Positions 16,619-26,109 of a stretch of DNA of 64,000 nucleotides are shown here, piece by piece. Made by a program: the position numbers and the translations under genes. The DNA is taken from NCBI GenBank assembly GCA_020636405.1, contig JACJXW010000004.1, forward strand, positions 310,001-374,000, in the 5' to 3' direction. The stretch's first letter is position 1; the number at the start of each line of letters is the position of its first letter. The stretch is from Lewinellaceae bacterium. GTDB lineage: Bacteria; Bacteroidota; Bacteroidia; Chitinophagales; Saprospiraceae. Below the pieces are notes generated by a model, which was given only the letters and a program-made list of their open reading frames with translations, made no database searches and was not told the origin of the DNA.

Positions 16619-18037
16619 ATGCGCCAACTTCTCGAAACCGACCAGAAAGCGCTCGAGATCAACCTCGATCCCAGTATCTATGGCACCTTCGCCGAGATTG
16701 GCGCCGGACAGGAAGTAGCTCGCTATTTTTTCCAGGTGGGCGCCGCGGCCGGCACCATTGCGAAGACCATGTCGGCCTACGACAAAACCTATTCTGACCA
16801 GATCTACGGGGAGGAAGCCAGCGGCCGTTATGTATGCGAAGCCCGCCTCTACAAAATGCTCGACCACGAGTTCGGCCTGATGCGCTCGCGCCTGGCCAAC
16901 GAGCGGCCGGACACCAACTTCTTCGTCTTTGCCGATACCGTGGCCGCCATCAACTATCAGCGTACCATCAGCGGGAACGGTTGGCTGGGCATTCGCTTCC
17001 AGCTCAAGCCCGACAGCGAACCCAATGACCTGGTCCTTCATGTGCGCATGCTCGACAACGACAACCACCTGCAGCAACAGGCCATCGGCATCCTGGGCGT
17101 CAACCTCATCTATGCCTGCTATCGCTACAACGACAATCCGGAAGTCATGCTCCAGTCCCTGATGGACAGCCTGCACGGGCGGGTGAAAATTGATATGGTG
17201 CGCCTCACCGGGCCGGATTTCGAACAACTCGACAACCGCCTGCTCAGCCTTTGGGTCGTCAAGAACGGCCTGAGCGACGTGGCCATCTTCGGAGCAGACC
17301 GGCAGAATATGCACGCTTCTGAATTTCTGTACAAAAGAAATGTAATGCTGGTGCGGGGCAGTTTCCGCCCTGCCACTCTGGTGAACCTCGACATGATCCA
17401 GGCCAGCTTCCAGCAGTTCCGCAATGATCCGGAAGTGGATCCCCGCCGGGTATATCTGCTCACTGAGATCACCCTCGACAATCTGAGGGCCGGCGGTGAA
17501 CTCGACGAACAGGACTTTCTCGACCGTGCCGAACTGCTCAACACCCTGGGCCAGACGGTGGTAGTCTCCGACTGCCAGCAGTACCAGAAGATGATCGTTT
17601 ACCTGTCTGATTACAGAGTACAGAAACTGGGTATTGTCACCGGCGTCAGGGAACTGCTCGACCTGATCAACGATAAGTATTACCGGAATATGGACGGGCG
17701 CCTCCTCGCCGCATTCGGCGAGCTGTTTACCCGCAACGTCAAATTTTATGTTTACCCTGCCCTGCAGGAAGGAAGCGGAGAGCTGATTACCGCCCATAAT
17801 GCTCCTATCCCTGAAGGAGTGAAGTTCCTCTACAAACACCTGCTCGACAACCGGCAGATCGTAGATGTGGAAGGCTTCAACCCCAATGTGTTGCACATCT
17901 TCTCCAAAGAAGTGCTTCACATGCTTCAGAATGGGGAGCAGGACTGGGAGAGCCTGGTGCCGGTGGCGGTGGCCAACCTCATCAAGGAGCGCTATCTGTT
18001 TGGCTATCCGGCGGAACAGATGGAGTTTGATTATTAA
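16619..18037 (+). CDS. Conserved hypothetical protein of unknown function
   Basis: 472 residues, cytoplasmic by lack of signal or membrane segments. Strikingly conserved-looking blocks occur at the N-terminus (IYGTFAEIGAGQEVARYFFQ, then GAAAGTIAKTMSAYD) and mid-protein (MHASEFLYKRNVMLVRGSFRP). There is an alpha/beta alternation around residues 60-300. I recall this family as widespread and often carrying doubtful automatic names, but I cannot place it in an enzyme class. The gene is followed 9 bases later by the M15 peptidase gene, so the two are probably cotranscribed. A function should not be assumed. Confidence 0.8.
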   Translation: MRQLLETDQKALEINLDPSIYGTFAEIGAGQEVARYFFQVGAAAGTIAKTMSAYDKTYSDQIYGEEASGRYVCEARLYKMLDHEFGLMRSRLANERPDTNFFVFADTVAAINYQRTISGNGWLGIRFQLKPDSEPNDLVLHVRMLDNDNHLQQQAIGILGVNLIYACYRYNDNPEVMLQSLMDSLHGRVKIDMVRLTGPDFEQLDNRLLSLWVVKNGLSDVAIFGADRQNMHASEFLYKRNVMLVRGSFRPATLVNLDMIQASFQQFRNDPEVDPRRVYLLTEITLDNLRAGGELDEQDFLDRAELLNTLGQTVVVSDCQQYQKMIVYLSDYRVQKLGIVTGVRELLDLINDKYYRNMDGRLLAAFGELFTRNVKFYVYPALQEGSGELITAHNAPIPEGVKFLYKHLLDNRQIVDVEGFNPNVLHIFSKEVLHMLQNGEQDWESLVPVAVANLIKERYLFGYPAEQMEFDY

Positions 18038-18046
18038 TTCATACCC

Positions 18047-18877
18047 ATGAAGACAAAGCATATGTTGTTCTGCCTTTTTCTGTTCATGATTTGCTCCTGC
18101 CAGCCTCACAGCGATCAGAAGGCCGGGGCAGAAAGCGCTTCGAACCCTCCAACGTCCTATGAAGCGGCTTTTGCCAGCCTGGCGGACACCGCCATTGCCC
18201 GTGGTTTTACTACCGATTATATTATGGGGCATTTTGACCCGGCGAAACATCCGGACTTCACCCTGGTGGATACCCGTTATGCGGATCGGGAGGGGCTCTA
18301 TTTGCGCAAAGACACCTATGAGGCCTTCCTCCGCATGTACGAGGCGGCCAAAAAGGATGGCGTCAACCTCATCATCCGTTCCGCCACCCGCAACTTCGAT
18401 TACCAAAAGGGCATCTGGGAAGGCAAGTGGACGGGCGCCCGCGCCATCGAGAACGGCAAGGACGCCTCCAAAGCTTACCCCAACCCCAAAGACCGGGCCC
18501 TCAAGATCCTGGAGTACAGCTCTATGCCCGGCACCTCCCGCCACCACTGGGGCACCGATATGGACCTGAACGCCTTCACTAACGAATACTTCGCAACTGG
18601 CCAGGGGCTGAAGATCTACCAGTGGCTCACCGCCCACGCCGCCGAATACGGGTTCTGTCAGCCCTATAGCCCCAAAGGCGAAGCACGTCCCTATGGTTAC
18701 AACGAAGAGAAGTGGCACTGGTCTTACCTGCCGGTCGCTCAACCGCTGACCGCCCTCGCCGAAGAGAAGCTGAAGGACGAGATGATCACCGGCTTTAAAG
18801 GCGCCGAGGTGGCCAGAGAGATCGGGGTGGTGGAAAAATATGTGCTTGGGGTCAATTCCGATTGCTTGCCCCGGTAG
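18047..18877 (+). CDS. M15 family D-alanyl-D-alanine carboxypeptidase-like lipoprotein
   Basis: 276 residues. The signal peptide ends in a lipobox-like ICSC (Cys18), so the enzyme is probably anchored in the periplasm. The VanY/DacA-type metallopeptidase core is visible. RSATRNFDYQ provides the substrate-positioning arginine region. SRHHWGTDMDLN holds two zinc ligands (His167 and an Asp at 171 or 173). EKWHWSY gives the third (His224). These enzymes trim D-Ala from peptidoglycan stem peptides. It starts 9 bases after the preceding conserved gene, indicating an operon, though the functional link is unknown. Confidence 0.85.
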   Translation: MKTKHMLFCLFLFMICSCQPHSDQKAGAESASNPPTSYEAAFASLADTAIARGFTTDYIMGHFDPAKHPDFTLVDTRYADREGLYLRKDTYEAFLRMYEAAKKDGVNLIIRSATRNFDYQKGIWEGKWTGARAIENGKDASKAYPNPKDRALKILEYSSMPGTSRHHWGTDMDLNAFTNEYFATGQGLKIYQWLTAHAAEYGFCQPYSPKGEARPYGYNEEKWHWSYLPVAQPLTALAEEKLKDEMITGFKGAEVAREIGVVEKYVLGVNSDCLPR

Positions 18878-19084
18878 AAACGCCAGTTGAAAATCAAATT
18901 TTTTTTCTAATTTTAAATCCCCTTATATCTCCCAATTTTTGTTGAAAGGCTAATTACTGCCTTCGTAACATTCAATCCACCCAAAACCGCCAGCTTCTAT
19001 TTGCATTGCCTGGCTTCAATAGGGCGATACCCGCTGTATCGGGAAAAACAGGGCCTGTTGAACCAGATTTATATTTAACCCTTT

Positions 19085-22000
19085 GTGACATTGGGACGAA
19101 TAAACACTACACTGATCACGCTATTACTCCTAAGCTGTACGCTGCTCAACGGGCAAGAGCTGAGGCTGGAACGCATTTCCAATGACCTGGGGCTTTCTCA
19201 AAATACGATCAATGCCATCTTTCAGGACCAGCAAGGTTTTCTCTGGGTAGGCACCAATGACGGCCTCAACCGCTTTGACGGTTATCACTTCAAAGTATAT
19301 ACATTCGACTCCTTTGACTCCCTTTCGCTATCCGACAATCGCATTCAGGCCATCTATGAAAGCCGGCAGGGCCGCCTTTGGGTGGGTACCGCCAATGGGC
19401 TCAACTGCTTTGACCGCAAAAAAGGCCACTTCCGCCGCTTCTTCGCCGATGGTTCGGCCAACAGCATCCCTCACAATAGTATCCTTTCCATATCTGAAAG
19501 CCGCGACGGGTACATCTGGATAGGGACCCAAAACGGGATGGCCCGGATTTCCGAAACGGAAGCTCCGGCGGGCTTTCAATTCAGGCAGTTTCTGCATGCT
19601 TCCGGGCAGAATGAGCAGAACATCAGGGTGCTCGCTGCTGAAGAAGATGAAAACGGAGTTCTATGGGTCTCGACCCATTCGGCGATCTTTCAGATGACGC
19701 TACGGGAAAGCCCCGGCGGCTACCGTCTGGAAAAGTTCGATGAATCGAGGCTGCCCGGCCATTGGCAATCCCCTGCCGCCCGGGCCGATAACCGCAACCG
19801 GGTCTTTAAAGGCCCGGATGGCGGGATATGGATCACCTCTGGGCCGGGCATCGCCCGATGGATTGCCAGCGAAGGGCGTTTTGAAACCTACGATATGCTG
19901 GGCTCCGACCCTGATGCTGTTCTCGGTTACTGGCCTGGTGCAAAAGATATTACCCAGGGCCATTCCGGCAAGATCTGGGTCGGCCATTTCACCGGACTGG
20001 ACGTCTTCGACCCTGAAAAAAATGAGTTCATTCAATACAACTCAGCCACCGGCCCGGCCCTTGCCGGCACCCTGGAGTATGGCGTCTCAGCAGTTTATGA
20101 AAGCCGGGATCAGATCCTTTGGGTAGGTTCTTTCGGCGTAGGCCTATACAAATACGACCCTTTTGCCCGGCGCTTTTCCCGTAAGGAAAGCGATAACAGC
20201 ATCCTCCTATGGGAGGGCGGCAGCGTACGGTCCATTCTTCCCCATTCATCGGGAAAGGTCCTGGTGGGAATTGCCAACGTCGGCTTCATTACCCTGGATC
20301 CGGGTAACCTGGAGCAACGGCCTATTACCTGCCCTTCTTCTGTAGAAGAAGATTGGGGCGTGGTATACGATATGCTGGAAACGCCAGCCGGAGAAATTTG
20401 GATCGCTTCCATGTCCGGCCTTTTCCGGGTTTCCATCGAAGAGGAATGCATGCAATTGCTCGAAGCCTTCACCGTAAATAACAATAACGAAAGGGGCAGG
20501 GAAGCGTCCTTTGTCTATCAGGTATTGAGAAGCTTAAATGGCGACATCTGGATCGCCACCGACAGCTGCCTGGGAAAACTGGACCGGAGCACCCGGTCCT
20601 TCGACTTCTTCCCCCTGCTTGAAGGAAAGGCTTACACCTCAGGTTTTCCGGTTTTATATGAATCCGCCGACGGCACCATCTGGGTAGGCACCAGCAATGG
20701 TTTACTCCAGTTTGACCAGGACAGCAAATCCTTTAGCCGTTATGCCAACAACCCCCGGCAAGCACATAGCCTCAGCCACAATGTGGTCAAAACCTTGCAC
20801 GACGACCCTTTCCAGCCGGATCGCTATCTGTGGGCCGGCACCGCCGGAGGAGGCCTCAACCGGCTCGACCGGAAGTCTGGCCGGTTTCAACACTTCATGG
20901 AAAAGGAAGGGCTCCCCGATAAAGTCGTCTATGGCATTCTCGCCGATGAAGAGGGCCACTTATGGCTCAGTACGAACAAAGGGCTTTGCGTGTTTTCTGC
21001 GAAGGACTTCTCCGTAAAGAATTTTGACTCCGGCGATGGCCTGCAGGACAATGAGTTCAACACCTATGCCTACCACAAAAGCGCGGACGGACGCATGTTT
21101 TTCGGCGGCATCAACGGCTTCAATGCCTTCCTGCCGGAAAAAGTGCTCACCGTCAACCCTCAGGTGCCTTCTGTTGTCCTGACCGGCCTGAGTGTGGACG
21201 GTAAGCCGGTCAAACAGGCCAGCCATAGTAGAGGCGGGTATATCAGCTCTGATATTACCATCGCTGACGAGATCAGGCTTTCCTACCTGAACAAAACCAT
21301 AATCCTGGAATTCGCGGCGCTGCACTATACCAAGCCCTCCATGAATCAGTATGCCTACAAAATGGATGGGTTCGACCACGACTGGAACCATGTCGGAACC
21401 CAGCGTACCGCTACTTACACCAACCTGAACCCCGGTATTTATACCTTCAGGGTCAAGGGGGCGTCCAAGGATGGCGTATGGAGCGAAAAGGCTGCTGAGG
21501 TGAAGATCGTTATTACTCCGCCCTGGTGGCGCACCTGGTGGGCATATACCTTGTTTGCCCTGGCCTCTGTCCTCCTTTTAGCGGCCTTGCGCCAGTACGA
21601 ACTGGGGCGGCAACAACTTAAAAATCAGCTCCTGCGGGAAAAACTGGAAGCGGATAGCCTCAAGGAAGCCGATCGGCTGAAAGCCCGTTTTTTTGCCAAT
21701 ATCTCCCACGAACTACGGACCCCGCTAACCCTCATCCTGGGGCAGATCGACAGCCTCATAACACAGGACCGCCCTGAAAAACGAAATGCCCGCCTGGCCA
21801 TGGCGCAGCGCAACGCCAAACGACTGTTGCAATTGATCAATGAGTTGCTGGACTTTTCCAAACTGGAGGCAGGGCGGATGGAACTCCATGCCCGGAAAAA
21901 TGACATTATCCCCTTTCTCAAGAACACGCTCCAATCTTTTGAGTCCATGGCCGAAGAGAAAGACATCACCATTGGCTTTTACTCCGACATCGAGCACCAA

Positions 22001-23248
22001 CCCCTTTATTTTGAGAACGACAAGATGACCAAGGTCTTTTACAACCTCTTGTCCAATGCCCTGAAGTTCACTCCTCAGGGCGGCGCCGTCAGCATGCATT
22101 TGCTCAGAGAAAGCCCGGAACAGGTAGCCATTGAAATACGAGACAGCGGCATCGGTATTCCAGCCGAGTTGCTCCCCAAGGTCTTTGACCGATTTTTCCA
22201 GATCGATAGTTCCAATACGCGTCGATATGAAGGCACAGGTATCGGCCTGGCCCTGTCCAAGGAACTGGTCGAATTGCATGGCGGTTCGATCCATGCCCAA
22301 AGCCGGCAGGGTGAAGGCACCTGCATCCGGGTGCTGCTTCCCATCGATCCCGGGCTGGAACAGGCCCCCGGAAAAGAAGCCCAGCCGTCATCTGAAGCAT
22401 ATCAGCCCGAAGTATTATTCTCTCCTGCAGAGTTGGGGACTCCAGTTATTGACCAGGCTCATTCCAAAGCGGTTGAGGGGCCGCAAATACTGATCGTCGA
22501 AGATAATGCCGACGTGCGAAGTTACCTGAAAGGCCACCTGCAAGACGCCGGCTTTCAGGTGCTGGAAGCTGCCGATGGAAAAGAAGGGCTGGATAAAGCG
22601 GCCGACAGCATACCAGCCCTGATCATAACCGACCTGATGATGCCTCGAATGGACGGCTACACTTTTGCGGAAAAAGTCAGGTCAGATGAAAAGATCAGCC
22701 ATATCCCCATCGTGATGCTGACAGCCAAGGCTTCGGAAGGCGATAAGTTACAGGGGTTGCAATTGGGTATTGATGACTATCTGGTCAAGCCCTTCAGCTC
22801 TAAAGAATTATTGGTTCGGATCAACAACCTGATCCAATTGCGCCGGCAACTGCGGGAACGCTTCAGTAAAGCCACCGTCATCCACCCTTCGGAGGTTTCC
22901 GCTATTTCCAAGGATCGGGTTTTCCTGCAGAAAGTCCTTCAATCCATTGAAGCTCATTTGGAAGACGAGCAGTTTTCCGTCTCTGTACTGGCCGATTCCG
23001 TAGCGATGAGCGCCAACCACCTCAACCGCAAATTGCAGGCGCTGATCGACCAGCCTGCCGGCCAGCTTATCCGCTCTATGCGCCTGCAACGGGCCGCCAG
23101 CTTGCTGGTACAAGATGCTGCCAACGTATCCGAAATTGCCTATCGCATGGGCTTCAGCAGTCCCGCTAATTTTTCCCGAAGTTTTAAAAATCAGTTTGGA
23201 TGCTCGCCGTCTGAGTATGCCTCTTCTTCCGAAGCCCGAAAGGGTTGA
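19085..23248 (+). CDS. Hybrid two-component system regulator (one-protein HTCS)
   Basis: 1387 residues, GTG start; a TTG two codons later is possible. Order: signal peptide, a periplasmic double beta-propeller of ~14 Reg_prop repeats (WVGTNDGLNRFDG, WIGTQNGMARIS and similar, ~30-720), a Y_Y_Y domain (~735-815), one transmembrane helix (~818-838), HisKA with FFANISHELRTPL (His875), a HATPase with NALKFTPQGG and GTGIGLALSKELVELHGG, a receiver with IITDLMMP (Asp1183), and a C-terminal AraC-type helix-turn-helix (~1285-1385). HTCS proteins sense a ligand in the periplasm and directly activate nearby genes, classically glycan-use operons. No SusC/SusD pair is present here; the three secreted proteins downstream are the obvious candidate targets. 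Confidence 0.92.
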   Translation: MTLGRINTTLITLLLLSCTLLNGQELRLERISNDLGLSQNTINAIFQDQQGFLWVGTNDGLNRFDGYHFKVYTFDSFDSLSLSDNRIQAIYESRQGRLWVGTANGLNCFDRKKGHFRRFFADGSANSIPHNSILSISESRDGYIWIGTQNGMARISETEAPAGFQFRQFLHASGQNEQNIRVLAAEEDENGVLWVSTHSAIFQMTLRESPGGYRLEKFDESRLPGHWQSPAARADNRNRVFKGPDGGIWITSGPGIARWIASEGRFETYDMLGSDPDAVLGYWPGAKDITQGHSGKIWVGHFTGLDVFDPEKNEFIQYNSATGPALAGTLEYGVSAVYESRDQILWVGSFGVGLYKYDPFARRFSRKESDNSILLWEGGSVRSILPHSSGKVLVGIANVGFITLDPGNLEQRPITCPSSVEEDWGVVYDMLETPAGEIWIASMSGLFRVSIEEECMQLLEAFTVNNNNERGREASFVYQVLRSLNGDIWIATDSCLGKLDRSTRSFDFFPLLEGKAYTSGFPVLYESADGTIWVGTSNGLLQFDQDSKSFSRYANNPRQAHSLSHNVVKTLHDDPFQPDRYLWAGTAGGGLNRLDRKSGRFQHFMEKEGLPDKVVYGILADEEGHLWLSTNKGLCVFSAKDFSVKNFDSGDGLQDNEFNTYAYHKSADGRMFFGGINGFNAFLPEKVLTVNPQVPSVVLTGLSVDGKPVKQASHSRGGYISSDITIADEIRLSYLNKTIILEFAALHYTKPSMNQYAYKMDGFDHDWNHVGTQRTATYTNLNPGIYTFRVKGASKDGVWSEKAAEVKIVITPPWWRTWWAYTLFALASVLLLAALRQYELGRQQLKNQLLREKLEADSLKEADRLKARFFANISHELRTPLTLILGQIDSLITQDRPEKRNARLAMAQRNAKRLLQLINELLDFSKLEAGRMELHARKNDIIPFLKNTLQSFESMAEEKDITIGFYSDIEHQPLYFENDKMTKVFYNLLSNALKFTPQGGAVSMHLLRESPEQVAIEIRDSGIGIPAELLPKVFDRFFQIDSSNTRRYEGTGIGLALSKELVELHGGSIHAQSRQGEGTCIRVLLPIDPGLEQAPGKEAQPSSEAYQPEVLFSPAELGTPVIDQAHSKAVEGPQILIVEDNADVRSYLKGHLQDAGFQVLEAADGKEGLDKAADSIPALIITDLMMPRMDGYTFAEKVRSDEKISHIPIVMLTAKASEGDKLQGLQLGIDDYLVKPFSSKELLVRINNLIQLRRQLRERFSKATVIHPSEVSAISKDRVFLQKVLQSIEAHLEDEQFSVSVLADSVAMSANHLNRKLQALIDQPAGQLIRSMRLQRAASLLVQDAANVSEIAYRMGFSSPANFSRSFKNQFGCSPSEYASSSEARKG

Positions 23249-23477
23249 TCAGGGGATTAGGCCCGGAATGGATAACCGCTGGAATAGAGATTGAACCTGT
23301 TCAGGCAACCCTGTTCATTCCTGATAATTTGCGCCCCACCTGTCCAATTTGTTCGGAAATGAATGGTTTTGGGTGGAAAATGAAAAGCACGGCCCACCCT
23401 TTTTTTTGAACCTTGTCATGCCCGGGAAAAATTACCGGAACCCATATATCACCAATAACCCTGTAATCCAATTCACT

Positions 23478-23948
23478 ATGAAAAAGCTGATCATCTTGGT
23501 ACTTGCGATAGGTATTGGCACAACCCTCCAGGCCCAAAACACCATCTACTGGAAAGGAGGAACTCCGGGGGAAGAGACCAAATGGTATAACCCCAAGAAC
23601 TGGTCTCCCAACCGGATTCCTGCTTCCAATGACATCGTGGTCATTCCCAACTGCTCTTCTCACGGCGGCTTCTACCCTGAGCTTGCCGAAACCGCCGCGC
23701 CTATCGCCCACCTCCGGGTGGAGAGCGGCGCCGTCCTTACCATCCAAAAAGGCGGTTATTTGTCTATCGACGGCAGCGCCACTTTCAATGACGGTATTTC
23801 CCTCTTTGGAACTATCCTCAATTATGGCCATATCTCCATTATCGATGCAGGAGTGGAAGACATCGATAATCCCTTCGGGCATTTTGTCAATCATGGTGTT
23901 GCAATCATCGACTCGAAGGAGTCGATGGCGCCATTGGCTCAACACTAG
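23478..23948 (+). CDS. Secreted hypothetical protein
   Basis: 156 residues from the ATG at 23478, which yields a clean signal peptide ending LQAQ. The frame is open 43 codons further upstream, but that extension has no signal character. The mature part begins NTIYWKGGTPGEETKWYNP, then NWSPNRIPASNDIVVIP, the opening commonly seen at the start of Bacteroidota surface proteins with pectin-lyase-like or G8-like beta-solenoid folds. A run of beta-strand repeats follows (LRVESGAVLTIQKGGYLSI). It lacks a T9SS sorting domain, so it may be truncated or periplasmic. It lies directly downstream of the HTCS gene. Confidence 0.7.
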   Translation: MKKLIILVLAIGIGTTLQAQNTIYWKGGTPGEETKWYNPKNWSPNRIPASNDIVVIPNCSSHGGFYPELAETAAPIAHLRVESGAVLTIQKGGYLSIDGSATFNDGISLFGTILNYGHISIIDAGVEDIDNPFGHFVNHGVAIIDSKESMAPLAQH

Positions 23949-23986
23949 GACACCCTAAAGGCCTAAACACCTAAAACACATAAAAC

Positions 23987-24151
23987 ATGAAAACACTGCT
24001 CATCACTGCTTTTTCTGCCATTCTGCTGATCAGTGCCATCCAGGCCGGTAATGCACAATCCTCCCGCCATGCCAAAAAGCAGGGTTTCGTTGGCCTTGAG
24101 CTAGGCATGGATGTTTTGCTGTTGAAAACAGGAATGAGTGTAAGGCTGTAA
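23987..24151 (+). CDS. Very small secreted protein (54 residues)
   Basis: ATG at 23987 to TAA at 24151 encodes 54 residues. The first ~24 are a good signal peptide (MKTLLITAF... ending GNAQ), leaving a mature peptide of about 30 residues that starts SSRHAKKQGFVGLELG and ends in alternating hydrophobic residues typical of a beta-strand. The start sits in an A-rich context (ACATAAAACATG), like neighbouring genes. It may be a short effector of the HTCS locus or the amputated start of an outer-membrane barrel protein. The good signal and start favour translation. Confidence 0.5.
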   Translation: MKTLLITAFSAILLISAIQAGNAQSSRHAKKQGFVGLELGMDVLLLKTGMSVRL

Positions 24152-24223
24152 CCTTACCGGGCTTTGCCCGGCAGTTCGTCGTACAGGAAAATGCCGTATC
24201 TTTCCGTTTCAAAAACCGATATC

Positions 24224-25969
24224 ATGAAGCGATTGATACTCCTGTTGACTGCTGCCTTCCTGGCCGGGCAGTCCTCCGCACAACTGATGCGCGCCCGTAT
24301 CCATGAAGACTTTAGCATCACTGTTGAGGAAGTGCAAGGCCCGGTACCTGCAGAATTCCGCGGCGGCAATAATTTCGAACAGCTGCCGGGTTTTCCCAAA
24401 GGCTATCCCGCCAGCCCCAACCTCAAGAATTTTCGGAACGTAGCCCTGGCCAACCTCGATGATGACGCGGGCGATGAAATTCTCTGGCCGGCCGGCAACC
24501 GGCTATTCGCTTACCGCCACGATGGGCTGCTCTGGGAAAAGGTGCTGTCCTCTGAAGCGATCTATCCGCCTGCTGTCGCCGATATCGATAACGATGGAGC
24601 GCTAGAGATCGTCCAGGCGGCTTTCGGCCTGCAGGGAGCCCCCCTGCTCTATGCCCTGGAGGCCGATGGTTCCGATGTGCCGGGGTGGCCGGCCAGCCTG
24701 GACGGCAACCGTATATTCTATTCTCCCGCCCTTTCCGACCTGGACGGCAACGGCACGTTGGAGATAGTCGTCTGTGCCCGCAGCGGCTCTATTGGCCGGG
24801 TTTATGTCCTGAATGCCGATGGCAGCGCCTTCAGCGAGCATTGGCCGGTAGAACTGGACTCCGGCCCGGCAACAACTCCTTCAGTGGGCGACATAGATCT
24901 AAATGGGGTCAAAGATATTGTCGTCCATTCCGGACTTGCCCGTTATGCTTTTAGCCTGGATGGAGAGCTGCTGCCCGGCTTCCCGGTCGGCACCGGCCCG
25001 GAAACAGTGCACACCTATCAATCTCCGGTACTGATCGACCTGGAGAACGATGGCCCTCTGGAGATCGTCGGCGCCGCCCACGGGGATGCTCCCGAATTTT
25101 TTGTCACCGATAATCATGGTGATTACCGCTCCGGCTGGCCCAAACCTGCAGAAGTCTGGACCTATACTACACCAACAGTCGTGGAGCTGGATGGCGAGCC
25201 CACCATTTTCATGTGCCGCCGCATAGGCGATACTCCGGCAGATATGCTCTATGCCTGGGATGCCGAAGGTAACCTGCGAGAGGGGTTCCCGATCAATAAA
25301 TCCGGCGGTAACGAGGGCATCATCAGTATAGCCGATGTGGATGGGGATGAAACGTTTGAGGTGGTTTTCGGCTCCGATCTCTTTACAGCCGATGGCCCCG
25401 GCTTCCTGCACGCTTACGAATTGGACGGCAGTGGGGAGGTGGAAGGGTTTCCTCTCCGTCCCCGAGGTATCAATGCTATGAACGGCGCTGCATTGAGCGA
25501 CATCAATAATGACGGCATGATGGACCTCATTGCCGTTTCTTATACCCTCACCTTCGGTATGGGCATTGATTCCGTTTACCTGCACGCCTATAACCTCAAC
25601 GTGCCCTATAGCCCCGAACGGGTGCTCTGGAGCACCTACAAAGGCAGCAATACCCGCGATGGCCTGCTGACACCACAGTCCGTTTCCGGTACGGCAGCTC
25701 AGAACAGCCCTCTGATAGAGATAAGGGCTTCCCCAAACCCAGCCCATAGTGAAACCCTGCTGTCTTTCTCCCTGGAGCAGCCTACGGAAGCTTCCATCCA
25801 CCTGTCCGACGTCCTGGGCCGGGAGCAGCAACAGTTACTGGCCCGTTACTGGGCTGCCGGCCCGCAACAAGCCCGTATTCCATTAAACAATTTGCCCGCC
25901 GGCCTGTATTGGATAAGTGTGAGGAATGGAGATAAGCTATTGGGAAGGACACCGGTATTGATCCGGTGA
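24224..25969 (+). CDS. T9SS-secreted FG-GAP/VCBS beta-propeller protein
   Basis: 581 residues from the ATG at 24224, chosen because it directly opens a signal peptide (MKRLILLLTAAFLAG, cleavage after SSAQ). The body is a seven-bladed-type propeller. Calcium-loop motifs recur seven times: LDDDAGDEI, IDNDGALEI, LDGNGTLEI, IDLNGVKDI, LENDGPLEI, VDGDETFEV, INNDGMMDL. The last ~80 residues form a T9SS type A sorting domain (SPNPAHSETLLSFSL ... AGLYWISVRNGDKLL). Integrin-like propellers of this kind usually bind carbohydrate or protein ligands at the surface. The third secreted product behind the HTCS gene; target status is inferred from position only. Confidence 0.85.
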   Translation: MKRLILLLTAAFLAGQSSAQLMRARIHEDFSITVEEVQGPVPAEFRGGNNFEQLPGFPKGYPASPNLKNFRNVALANLDDDAGDEILWPAGNRLFAYRHDGLLWEKVLSSEAIYPPAVADIDNDGALEIVQAAFGLQGAPLLYALEADGSDVPGWPASLDGNRIFYSPALSDLDGNGTLEIVVCARSGSIGRVYVLNADGSAFSEHWPVELDSGPATTPSVGDIDLNGVKDIVVHSGLARYAFSLDGELLPGFPVGTGPETVHTYQSPVLIDLENDGPLEIVGAAHGDAPEFFVTDNHGDYRSGWPKPAEVWTYTTPTVVELDGEPTIFMCRRIGDTPADMLYAWDAEGNLREGFPINKSGGNEGIISIADVDGDETFEVVFGSDLFTADGPGFLHAYELDGSGEVEGFPLRPRGINAMNGAALSDINNDGMMDLIAVSYTLTFGMGIDSVYLHAYNLNVPYSPERVLWSTYKGSNTRDGLLTPQSVSGTAAQNSPLIEIRASPNPAHSETLLSFSLEQPTEASIHLSDVLGREQQQLLARYWAAGPQQARIPLNNLPAGLYWISVRNGDKLLGRTPVLIR

Positions 25970-26109
25970 ATACTGTAAGTCATCCCTCTGCAAAAATATT
26001 TTGAAATACCGAGAAATGCAGAGCAGAGCAGGGCTACCTGTATGAGGCTGTTCCGGAGTGCCCTCGCTTATACACTTGTCCACACATATACATATATACA
26101 ATAAAAACC

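Noticed and set aside
16586..18742. 718-codon minus-strand frame opposite the conserved unknown and M15 genes
   Set aside because: It spans two clear plus-strand genes with motifs and a proper start context; it is an antisense shadow in GC-rich codons.
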